DNA of 64,000 nt from an uncultured Planctomycetota bacterium (lineage in GTDB: Bacteria; Planctomycetota; Phycisphaerae; Sedimentisphaerales; UBA12454), in the NCBI GenBank assembly GCA_903847315.1, contig CAINDG010000048.1, forward strand, positions 1-64,000, in the 5' to 3' direction. Made by a program: the position numbers and the translations under genes. Shown one piece after another: positions 43,499 to 52,296 of the stretch. Under the pieces are notes generated by a model. It was given only the letters and a program-made list of their open reading frames with translations, did no database searches and was not told the DNA's origin. The number at the start of each line of letters is the position of its first letter. Position 1 is the stretch's first letter.

Positions 43499-46400
43499 AT
43501 GAATAAGAAAATTATTTTCAGTCTCGTCTTAACATTTCTTTTAACCAATATCGCAACAGCAGCTTTCCGGTACGTTCCTTCCGGCGGCACCCCGAACGAC
43601 CCGAACATTCAGGCTGCAATCAACAATGCCAGTTCGGGCGATACAATCATTGTTGTTGACAACAACAACTACACCGCAGCAGGATTCTATAACATAGACT
43701 TCAAAGGGAAAAATGTTACCGTAAGAAGCGCCAGCGGCAATCCGCAACTTTGTATTCTTAACTGTTCGGGCGCAAACAGAAGGGCTTTCTATTTTCATAA
43801 TGGCGAAACGGTCGCTTCTACTGTTTATGGCTTTACAATCATAAATGGTAATGCAGGCAATCTATACTACGGCGGCGCTATCGAATGCGATGGGGCTTCG
43901 CCGACAATCGACAACTGCGTTATAAAAAACAACACTGCGGCATATGGCGGTGCAATAGACTGCTTTAACGCCTCGCCTGTTATTATAAACTGTACTATAA
44001 CCGGCAATACTTCTATCTATGACGGCGGCGCTATCGAGTGCGGCGGCGAATCGACCCCTCCAATAATAATAAAAAACTGCCTTATAACTAATAATAAATC
44101 AACCAGCGGTTATGGCGGTGCTATAGACTGCTATGATTCGACTACGCCTGAAATCATAAACTGCACAATCGCCAACAACACAGGCAGCAAAACTTATGGC
44201 GGCGTTTACAACGATGGTGCATATCCTGTAATAACAAACTCGATTTTGTGGAACAACGGCGATGATATCTACGGTTTAGGCGTAACGGTAACGTATTCCT
44301 GCATTCAGACCGGCCACAGCGGAACAGGAAACATAAGTACCGACCCATTATTCAGAACAGGTCCTTTAGGCAATTATTATTTAAGTCAGATTTTAGCCGG
44401 CCAGCTCAATAACAGCGCCTGCGTCGATGGAGGTATAGGGGATGTTAGTAGTGTTTTCTCAGGCACTATACCTACCACCAAAACCAATAATTACTCGGAT
44501 GCTGGCACAGTGGATATGGGTTTTCATTATCCCAGCGGCGCTTCAGTTGTGAACTGCAAATTAATTACCGGAGTTACTCCCGGCGGAACCGGCACAATAG
44601 ACCCGAATATTCCTGCTCCCGGCAACGATTGCAATCAATTCTCCGAAAGGCTTATCCATGCAACGCCCAATAGCGGCTACAGGATACTTCAGTGGATTGA
44701 CGCAAATACCGCCACATCCGACCCCTGCACTGTTACTGCGGGGCCGAACGATGTGCATGTTGTTACAATGAACGTCAATAAAACGGTAATTGTAAAATTC
44801 TGTTCAATAGACACGTATAAAGTCATCAGTTATGTCGTCGGCGGCAACGGTTCACTCAACTTTCTTTCCGGCTTGTATTCTGACCCGAACGACTCGCGAG
44901 CCCATTTTGTTCCCAAAGATGTCAATGTTACTTTAACGGCCGTTCCGAATTCAGGCTATGTGGTAAAACAGTGGATTAAGGGCAATACGGCAATTTTTGA
45001 CATCAACAATTCTAATACTTATACCGTTATTCCCGGGCCAAACACCACGTACACAACTCTCATCGACGCCAACACTACTATAGTCGTTGAGTTCAAGTAT
45101 CAGGAATATTTGCTCATTGCCAAGGCTGACCCAAATTCTCCTGAACGCGGTACGGTTAGTCCCAAACACGGCGACTATTATCCCAAAAATACAACCGCTC
45201 AGCTTACAGCAACACCCCGCGACGGCTACAGAGTCAACTCGTGGTGGGTAAATGGCGTTAGTATAGGCGGATGGAATACCCCTACAAACAGCATTGTAAT
45301 GAATGCCAACAAAACTGTTATTGTGCAATTTGAAACCAGCACCAATAGACTGTTCCACGTCTTCGGAGATGTAAACGGCATTCAGAATACAATAAATCTG
45401 CCTTCAGTTCATAACGGCGATACGATACAAATTCATCCCGGTACTTATACCGCATCAGGAATTACGGTTAATAAAGTCCTCACTATTGTCGGCGACCCTG
45501 AACATCCCGAAAATGTAGTAATAGATGGCTCCGGCGAAGTATTCGGTGGCATTAATATCTCAACAACTTCAGGCGTCTGCGTGCTAAACGGGTTGACTAT
45601 AGCTAATACGCGGTACAGCGTCGTAAGCGGTTTGAATAGCAAAAGGGCCGGCGTTCGAGGAGGGAACGGCGGTTTCGGCAGGGGTAACGCACTAATAATT
45701 AGCGGCGGCAACCACAAGATTTTGAATTGTATTATACGCAATGCGTACGCCAGAGGCGGCAATGGCGGAAATGGCTTTGATGGAGACCCGTGCTCGCCTC
45801 TCGGTAGTTACGGCGGCAGTGCCGGAGACGCTTACGGCACAGGCATATTAATTAGCAGCGGCAGTCCTGTTATCGAAAACTGTATTATCGAAGACTGCTG
45901 CACTGTCGGTGGAAACGGCGGCAATGCCGGAAATGGCTATAATTACACTTCTGACGACCCCGGCGGAGCAGGCGGACAAGGCGGCACCGGCGGTAAAGCA
46001 TACGGTGCAGGAATAGCCTGTTGGGACGGTTCAAATCCAACCTTTGAAAACTGCACTATTAGAAACTGCCATGCAAAAGGCGGACACGGCGGAAACGGCG
46101 GCAATTCTGCAACAGGTTTAGCTGGCGGATACGGCGGCCTTACTACAGAAACGGCTTCACATCAGGGCGATGTAATAGATAATAACAGTGCTGAAGGCGG
46201 CGGCGTCTATGTCGGCAGAAACTGCAACGCTAAATTTATCAACTGCACAGTTATCGACAGTACAACAGAAGGCAGCATCAGCGGATTGGGCGGTTTAAGC
46301 AAAACCGGCGTTATGCAGCATCCGAGGAAGAATTTCCATCTTCCAAGTTTCGGCGCCGGTGTATTTTGCGATAACTTTTCCAGTACTAACTTTTCAAATT

Positions 46401-49400
46401 GTCTTATACAGGGTAACGAAACAAGAGCTACAAACTATGGTGAAACAACAACTTCAGACGACAATGATTTCAGCGGCGGCGGCGGATTAAGTCTGTGGTA
46501 TACCTCTTTTTCCGAAGTCAACGACTGCAACGTCACCCAGAATTCAGCCCCAATCGGCGCCGGTATCTACAGTCTTAGCTCCACTCTTTATGTAAAAGAC
46601 AGCAATATAATAAATAACAACTCATATTCCGGCGGCGGCATCCTGACACTGGACAGTATCGCTGATATAGAAAAAACACGCATAAAAGGCAATACTGCCG
46701 GTACTATGTCAGGTGTGGATCAGAATTCGATTTACCCGTTGTACGGTTCGGGCGGCGGCATATATGCACTTTCGTCGCTGATTCACCTCGACGATACTAT
46801 GATACTTGAAAACTCCGCGAAACTAACAGGAGGCGGCATCTGCATAGACGGCGATACGATGCTCACTACAAAACCAATGTTAAAGAACTGCCTGATTGCC
46901 CGCAACAGAGCGACTGACTCCGGCGGAGGTATCGCTTCAACATATTTCGCAGAGCCAAATATTCAGAACTGTACTATCGCAGAAAATATTGTAACCGGCC
47001 CCGACAGCGCCGGCGGCGGTCTGTTCGGCTCTTATGAAAGCCATACGACTGTAAAAGACACCATATTCTGGGACAACAGCAGTGTTAACGGTTCGCAAAT
47101 CGCTTTAAGCAGCGGCGGACCGTTTACCGATATGCCTGCGAGCATTAATATCTCATACAGCGATATTGACCTGAGGTGTGGAGTAGACTTTAATTCGCTT
47201 AAACTTGAATCAGGCAGCGGCTCTGGTTCGGGTTCCGGCACCACTCTCGTCGATGGACAAACAATCTATAACACAATTAACTCTTCAGGGTCGGCCAAAG
47301 TTATCGTAAGCCTTGCCGAACCTTCAGAAATGAGACAGATGACCAACTGGTCTTCGTCCGCTTCGGTAAACGCACTGCGAAGCGAAATATCAATACGTCA
47401 GGCCCAGGTGCTTTCAACGCTTAATGCAAACGAATTTACATTGAGACATCAGCTTGTAAACACAGCGGCTTTCAGCGGAACCGTAACAACCGCCGGCCTG
47501 AACAAACTTCTGGCTAATTCACTGGTAGCCCATATCGAGCCGGTAAGAACCGTTTATCCAATGCTGGCTCAGGGTATTCCGTTGATGAACGCCCTGAATA
47601 CCAGGGGAATTTTTAACGGTCAGGGAGTTTCTGTCGCCATAGTTGATACAGGCGTTGACTATACCCATCCAAAACTTGGCGGAGGAGGATTCCCGAATAG
47701 TAAGGTCATCGGCGGCTACGATACCGGCAACAACGATGCCGATCCGATGCCGGTTGGCGTAGCTCATGGTACCTGCTGTGCAGGTATTGTTGCCGGCTCG
47801 CTCGGTACGGTCGGAGATTATATCGGCGGCGTCGCATATAATGCAAAAATCTACGCCCTCAAAGCAAGTCCGGATAATGCAAGTTACTTTACCAATGACG
47901 CTACTCTGGCCGCATGGGACTGGTGCATAACACATCGAAATGATAATCCTGCCAATCCTATAATGGTAATAAGCAACAGTTGGGCAATATATGGTTATCC
48001 GATAAACGACAGAGCAGTAGCGGATGCATACTCGCCGGCTCACACCCTAACGGCACAGACCGCTGTTAATGCAGGAATAACAATTCTTGCTGCTGCCGGC
48101 AATGACGGTTTTGCGGGTCAGGGCGTTTCGTGGCCTGCAGCAATGTCAAACGTTATCAGCGTAGGCGCCGTGTATGACGCTGTTTTCACTTCTCAAGCCT
48201 GTGGTGTTTTAACACAGCCCGACCAGGTCACCTGTTATTCAAATACCGCAAGTATATTAGACATATTAGCTCCTTCAGAGAACGCCTATACAACCGATAT
48301 TGTCGGGACCAGCGGTTACAGCACCGGCGATTATTATCCGTACTTTAACGGCACCTCGGCAGCTTGTCCTTACGCAGCAGGCGTTGTAGCAGCCCTGCAA
48401 AGTGCAGCAAAACAAACACAAGGAGGCTATCTGACGCCCTCTCAGGTCAGAACGCTTCTGAAAATAACCGGCGATTCTATAACAGATACAAAGGTTACGA
48501 TTACAAAACCGAGAGTAAACCTCGGCGCTGCAATCGCTCTGCTTACTTCGTCTGTGCCGATTTACGTTGATGACCCAATATGCACAATAACCGGCCTTGA
48601 GCAGGACATAAACGATGTATGGACTGTCGCAGGCAGCACTAATATTTCCGAGGACCCGAATTTTGTGCTCGGCTACTACTTAAGCCACATCGCAACAGAC
48701 CAAGCAAAGGACAGCAAGTGCATTGATGCAGGAAGTACTACCGCTGCGGCACTTATGCTCGATACTTACACAACTCGAATAGACGGCGTATATGATGCCG
48801 GTATAGTCGATATGGGATTCCATTACTCTTATGCTGTGTCGAAGTATGACATAACCGTAAAAATTATCTCGGACGCCAACGATCCGGGTATTCATGGCAA
48901 AATCACTGTCGACCCAAATAACCTTATTTCTTATGACCCGACTACTGCAACTTATATTTACAGATTTTATGCGGGTATGATACCGGCCTTCACAGCTGTA
49001 CCAAATACAGATTACTTTATAAAAGGCTGGTACGATGAAACAGATACAAAACTCTCCAGTAACAGTTTGTTTACGTTCACCGTCAATTCAAACGTTACGT
49101 ATTTTGTCCGCTTCAAGTCGAAACGTACAATTTCCATTTCGGGCGGCGGCGCTGCCCTGAGAAATGCCGTTGAAGCGGCAGAAAACGGCGACATACTCGT
49201 AGTGGCAGCCGGAACATACGATGGCGATATCAGTGTCCGCGGCAAACAGATTAAAATATACGGCGTCAATCCGGACGACTCGAACATCGTCCAAAAAGTT
49301 GTTGTTGACTGCGGCGGCATTACCGGCGGATTTATCTTTTCCGGCAGTGAAGACCGAAATACTGTACTAAACGGCTTTAGAATTATTAATGGCGGCGGCA

Positions 49401-51988
49401 ATAATGTCCAGGGAGGCGCTATATTCATTGATTCAAACAGTTCGCCTCTTATCGTTAATATCGATATTAACGATTGCACTGTTTTGAATGCTGACGGCGG
49501 CGCTATCTATATAAGCGGCACAAGCAATCCTGAATTTGTAAATGTTGACATTAAAAACTGCTCCGCAGCAAACGGCGGCGGTATCTATGTCGACAGCGAA
49601 AGCAGTCCTGCATTCGAAGACTGCAATATCGCCAATTGCAAAGCAAATATAAGCGGCGGCGGCGCTTATTGCGGCAGTGAAAGTTCGCCGACATTTACAG
49701 GCTGCAGTTTTAACAAAAATACTGCGGCGGATTCTGCGGGCGCAATCTTCTACGGCAACCTCTGCAGGGCAACTCTTAACGGCTGCGATTTCTCGAACAA
49801 CTTCGCACAGAAATTTGCAGGCGCTATTATATGCAATACGGCCTGTGAACTTGAAGTCGATAACTGCAACTTCGGCGGCAATGACTCGAACGGCATCGCA
49901 GGAGTATTCTATATAGCAAAAAGCTGCAACGGCAAAATACGCAATACGAATATGACCGGCAACACCGCAATTAAAGACGGCGGCGCTATCTATATAACCG
50001 ACTCCAATACCATTGAAATCGCAGACTGCAACATCTCCGGAAATACAGCTCTTCGCGGCGGAGGTATATTCGCGATTTCTTCGCCGAAAGCTGTAATTTC
50101 AGACTGCCAAATTAACAATAATCAAACTTCCGTCCCGAGCGACCCCAATGTAGGCGAAGGCGGCGGTATCTATTCCTTCGACGGACCGGCACTGATTAAA
50201 GACTGCCAGCTTATGCGTAATACGGCTAATACGTCCGGCGGCGGTATTTATCTTGGCGGAGTGTCTGAACCAAATATGCACAATTGCCTGGTTATATATA
50301 ACTCTGCCAAGCGCGACGGCGGCGGTATATCGGCCAACTGGGACGTACAGCTTACGCTTGCAAACTGCACCGTTGTGAGCAACACTGTTGCAGATGGTAA
50401 TTCTATTTTAGGCTACGGCGGCGGTTTGAGCTGTGCCTATGAAGCTTATACAAAAATCATCAACAGCATACTCTGGAACAACAATGCCAAACATGGTCAG
50501 GAAATATCTGTCGGCAGCAATTTTGATGCTGCCAAGAAACTCAAGGCCGAGGTAGCGGTATCCTACAGCGACGTACAGGATGGCTCTGCAGATGTATTTG
50601 TTGACGCCAATAACGGCTGTATACTCGACTGGGGCTCTAATAATTTCGACACAAACCCAATTTTTGCAGCAGGTTATTTTGGCGATTACTATCTCAGTCA
50701 AACTATTACCGGCGACCCATGCCAGACTACCGACAGCCAATGTGTCGATGCAGGTTTAGGTTCGGCTATCAGCAATGGTATGTATAAACACACCACCAGA
50801 ACCGACCATGTTATTGACATTCCTGCCTCCAATGTCGATGTGGGCTATCATTACACGCTGGCCACTGATTTGCTCGGCGATCTCAACTCTGATGGCGGTG
50901 TAGACATCAGTGACCTTGCCCTGTTTATGCTCTACTGGCTGGATGACAACTGTACATTCCCCTACTGGTGTGATGGCACAGACCTTAATGAAGACGGCAA
51001 AGTAGACTTCGAGGATTTTGCCATCTTTGCAGCAAATTACGGACATACTGAAAAAACCCCGCCAAAACCCGACCCGATGACATGGGCCAAAAAACCACAT
51101 TCGTCAGGAACGACTCAAATTACAATGACGGCATCCAAAGCAATGGACAAGTCGTCTGGTTCAAAAGTCGAATATTACTTCAAGTGCGTATCCGGCCCAG
51201 GCGGTCATGACAGCGGCTGGACTTCGAATTTGTTATATACCGACACCGGTCTTTCCGCCGTACAATACGGCTATCAAGTTAAGGCCAGAGACCTTCACGA
51301 CAACGAAACCGGCTGGAGTGATATTGGCTATGCAACTCCCGGCACGTTAGAAGATATAACTGCGCCGACACCAAATCCGATGACATGGGCAACAGAGCCT
51401 TATCCGGCATCAGCGCATTCTATCCATATGATTGCGACAACTGCAAGCGATTCCGGTGTTGTTGAATACTATTTTGAGAAAGTTAGCGATCATAATGGTG
51501 CACCCAACAGCGGCTGGCAGAGCGAGCCGAATTATTTAGCCACCGGCCTCGATGCAAATACTTTGTACACCTATAGAGTAAAGGCTCGAGATAACGCGTC
51601 CCCTCCCAATCAAACCGATTTTTCGATACCAGCTTCAGCTACCACGTCGGGATCGATAATAGTGCCGCCGCCTACTGATACTACTCCGCCGTCGCCAGAC
51701 CCAGTTCTATGGTCCGTCGTGCCTTCCTGCTACAAAAGCGGAACCTTTTACCATCACACTATGACGGCTTCTGCAGTTACAGATACAAGTCTGCCGGTTT
51801 ATTATTACTTTGAGTGTGTTACTGACTCCGGCTTAAGCAGCGATTGGCAAGAGGGAACCACTTACACCACACAATCACTTGGCGCCTGCGGCTACGCTGC
51901 TTACAGAATCTGGGCTATGGATCACCTGGGCAACATAAGCACAACACCCTCGGTTATATATGACACAAGTGGACATTTGGTTCACTAA
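43499..51988 (+). CDS. giant secreted multi-domain protein: beta-helices, InlB-like repeats, inserted subtilase, dockerin-like module
   Basis: A 2829-residue exported protein. I chose the ATG at 43499 (MNKKIIFSLVLTFLLTNIATA, a signal peptide; GGAG 11 bases upstream). Order: parallel beta-helix 1 (about 25-310); three InlB/'bacterial repeat' units (about 350-615, e.g. TATPRDGYRVNSWWVNG); beta-helix 2 (about 620-1225); linker GSGSGSGSG; subtilase propeptide (about 1250-1355) and S8 domain with Asp1383 (VDTGVDYTHP), His1423 (AHGTCCAGI) and Ser1620 (NGTSAACPYAAG); rest of the helix-2 terminal module; another InlB-like unit; beta-helix 3 (about 1870-2430); dockerin-like pair (about 2459-2516); and three Fn3-like C-terminal repeats. 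No PEP-CTERM or sortase anchor is seen. It may bind and degrade extracellular polymers. Confidence 0.93.
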   Translation: MNKKIIFSLVLTFLLTNIATAAFRYVPSGGTPNDPNIQAAINNASSGDTIIVVDNNNYTAAGFYNIDFKGKNVTVRSASGNPQLCILNCSGANRRAFYFHNGETVASTVYGFTIINGNAGNLYYGGAIECDGASPTIDNCVIKNNTAAYGGAIDCFNASPVIINCTITGNTSIYDGGAIECGGESTPPIIIKNCLITNNKSTSGYGGAIDCYDSTTPEIINCTIANNTGSKTYGGVYNDGAYPVITNSILWNNGDDIYGLGVTVTYSCIQTGHSGTGNISTDPLFRTGPLGNYYLSQILAGQLNNSACVDGGIGDVSSVFSGTIPTTKTNNYSDAGTVDMGFHYPSGASVVNCKLITGVTPGGTGTIDPNIPAPGNDCNQFSERLIHATPNSGYRILQWIDANTATSDPCTVTAGPNDVHVVTMNVNKTVIVKFCSIDTYKVISYVVGGNGSLNFLSGLYSDPNDSRAHFVPKDVNVTLTAVPNSGYVVKQWIKGNTAIFDINNSNTYTVIPGPNTTYTTLIDANTTIVVEFKYQEYLLIAKADPNSPERGTVSPKHGDYYPKNTTAQLTATPRDGYRVNSWWVNGVSIGGWNTPTNSIVMNANKTVIVQFETSTNRLFHVFGDVNGIQNTINLPSVHNGDTIQIHPGTYTASGITVNKVLTIVGDPEHPENVVIDGSGEVFGGINISTTSGVCVLNGLTIANTRYSVVSGLNSKRAGVRGGNGGFGRGNALIISGGNHKILNCIIRNAYARGGNGGNGFDGDPCSPLGSYGGSAGDAYGTGILISSGSPVIENCIIEDCCTVGGNGGNAGNGYNYTSDDPGGAGGQGGTGGKAYGAGIACWDGSNPTFENCTIRNCHAKGGHGGNGGNSATGLAGGYGGLTTETASHQGDVIDNNSAEGGGVYVGRNCNAKFINCTVIDSTTEGSISGLGGLSKTGVMQHPRKNFHLPSFGAGVFCDNFSSTNFSNCLIQGNETRATNYGETTTSDDNDFSGGGGLSLWYTSFSEVNDCNVTQNSAPIGAGIYSLSSTLYVKDSNIINNNSYSGGGILTLDSIADIEKTRIKGNTAGTMSGVDQNSIYPLYGSGGGIYALSSLIHLDDTMILENSAKLTGGGICIDGDTMLTTKPMLKNCLIARNRATDSGGGIASTYFAEPNIQNCTIAENIVTGPDSAGGGLFGSYESHTTVKDTIFWDNSSVNGSQIALSSGGPFTDMPASINISYSDIDLRCGVDFNSLKLESGSGSGSGSGTTLVDGQTIYNTINSSGSAKVIVSLAEPSEMRQMTNWSSSASVNALRSEISIRQAQVLSTLNANEFTLRHQLVNTAAFSGTVTTAGLNKLLANSLVAHIEPVRTVYPMLAQGIPLMNALNTRGIFNGQGVSVAIVDTGVDYTHPKLGGGGFPNSKVIGGYDTGNNDADPMPVGVAHGTCCAGIVAGSLGTVGDYIGGVAYNAKIYALKASPDNASYFTNDATLAAWDWCITHRNDNPANPIMVISNSWAIYGYPINDRAVADAYSPAHTLTAQTAVNAGITILAAAGNDGFAGQGVSWPAAMSNVISVGAVYDAVFTSQACGVLTQPDQVTCYSNTASILDILAPSENAYTTDIVGTSGYSTGDYYPYFNGTSAACPYAAGVVAALQSAAKQTQGGYLTPSQVRTLLKITGDSITDTKVTITKPRVNLGAAIALLTSSVPIYVDDPICTITGLEQDINDVWTVAGSTNISEDPNFVLGYYLSHIATDQAKDSKCIDAGSTTAAALMLDTYTTRIDGVYDAGIVDMGFHYSYAVSKYDITVKIISDANDPGIHGKITVDPNNLISYDPTTATYIYRFYAGMIPAFTAVPNTDYFIKGWYDETDTKLSSNSLFTFTVNSNVTYFVRFKSKRTISISGGGAALRNAVEAAENGDILVVAAGTYDGDISVRGKQIKIYGVNPDDSNIVQKVVVDCGGITGGFIFSGSEDRNTVLNGFRIINGGGNNVQGGAIFIDSNSSPLIVNIDINDCTVLNADGGAIYISGTSNPEFVNVDIKNCSAANGGGIYVDSESSPAFEDCNIANCKANISGGGAYCGSESSPTFTGCSFNKNTAADSAGAIFYGNLCRATLNGCDFSNNFAQKFAGAIICNTACELEVDNCNFGGNDSNGIAGVFYIAKSCNGKIRNTNMTGNTAIKDGGAIYITDSNTIEIADCNISGNTALRGGGIFAISSPKAVISDCQINNNQTSVPSDPNVGEGGGIYSFDGPALIKDCQLMRNTANTSGGGIYLGGVSEPNMHNCLVIYNSAKRDGGGISANWDVQLTLANCTVVSNTVADGNSILGYGGGLSCAYEAYTKIINSILWNNNAKHGQEISVGSNFDAAKKLKAEVAVSYSDVQDGSADVFVDANNGCILDWGSNNFDTNPIFAAGYFGDYYLSQTITGDPCQTTDSQCVDAGLGSAISNGMYKHTTRTDHVIDIPASNVDVGYHYTLATDLLGDLNSDGGVDISDLALFMLYWLDDNCTFPYWCDGTDLNEDGKVDFEDFAIFAANYGHTEKTPPKPDPMTWAKKPHSSGTTQITMTASKAMDKSSGSKVEYYFKCVSGPGGHDSGWTSNLLYTDTGLSAVQYGYQVKARDLHDNETGWSDIGYATPGTLEDITAPTPNPMTWATEPYPASAHSIHMIATTASDSGVVEYYFEKVSDHNGAPNSGWQSEPNYLATGLDANTLYTYRVKARDNASPPNQTDFSIPASATTSGSIIVPPPTDTTPPSPDPVLWSVVPSCYKSGTFYHHTMTASAVTDTSLPVYYYFECVTDSGLSSDWQEGTTYTTQSLGACGYAAYRIWAMDHLGNISTTPSVIYDTSGHLVH
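47170..48560 (+). other. complete subtilase zymogen inserted in a beta-helix terminal module
   Basis: The three beta-helices end with the same module: 'SYSDI/V ... V.VD..C... N...DP.F..GYYLS ... CVDAG ... VDMGFHY'. In the second copy this module is split. ISYSDID lies at 47153-47170 and VDDPICTITG resumes at about 48566. Between them stand a Gly-Ser linker, an I9-type propeptide (SAKVIVSLAEPSEMRQ then AHIEPVRTVYPMLAQGIPLM) and the S8 catalytic domain. Confidence 0.75.
50872..51045 (+). other. dockerin-like EF-hand pair
   Basis: Encodes two calcium-loop motifs, GDLNSDGGVDISDLALFMLY and TDLNEDGKVDFEDFAIFAAN, about 25 residues apart. Such modules are common at the C-terminal region of Phycisphaerae secreted proteins without a cellulosome. 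Confidence 0.85.
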
Positions 51989-52007
51989 TATCAATAAAAG
52001 AAAATGT

Positions 52008-52040
52008 AAAAAGCCTCCGTCATAAACGGGGGCTTTTTTT
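52008..52040 (+). terminator. intrinsic terminator after the giant protein gene
   Basis: AAAGCCTCCGT / ACGGGGGCTTT stem (one G-U pair) at 52010-52036 with loop CATAA, then TTTT. It lies 22 bases after the stop codon. Confidence 0.85.
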
Positions 52041-52296
52041 ATACGCTATATTTTTCGACCGATACTCATAAACTCTGATTAAAAAAAATTCCGTTTGCTT
52101 GTTGACAGCAAGAAAGATAAAAAGTATTTTGTTTGGTACGTAGGTTAAACGGCAAAAAGCTTTCTTTGAACAGATTGGCACTCCCTGAAAAAGACTCGAC
52201 AACCCTAGATAAAATAGGTAAACCAATAAGGTATTATTGGGGCTATTTGCCTCGACTATTTAAAAATAAATCGGATATCGAGAGATTTCAAAAGGC
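52041..52296 (+). other. leader region of the histidine kinase gene
   Basis: A/T-rich. No convincing promoter or small gene is seen. A 65-codon frame at 52133-52330 runs into the kinase gene in another frame and lacks a start signal. Confidence 0.4.

Noticed and set aside
43600-50760. Repetitive GGCGGC-rich sequence as a possible CRISPR or satellite array
   Set aside because: The repeats are in frame, diverged, and code for beta-helix turns (GGGIY-type). There is no constant repeat and unique spacer pattern.
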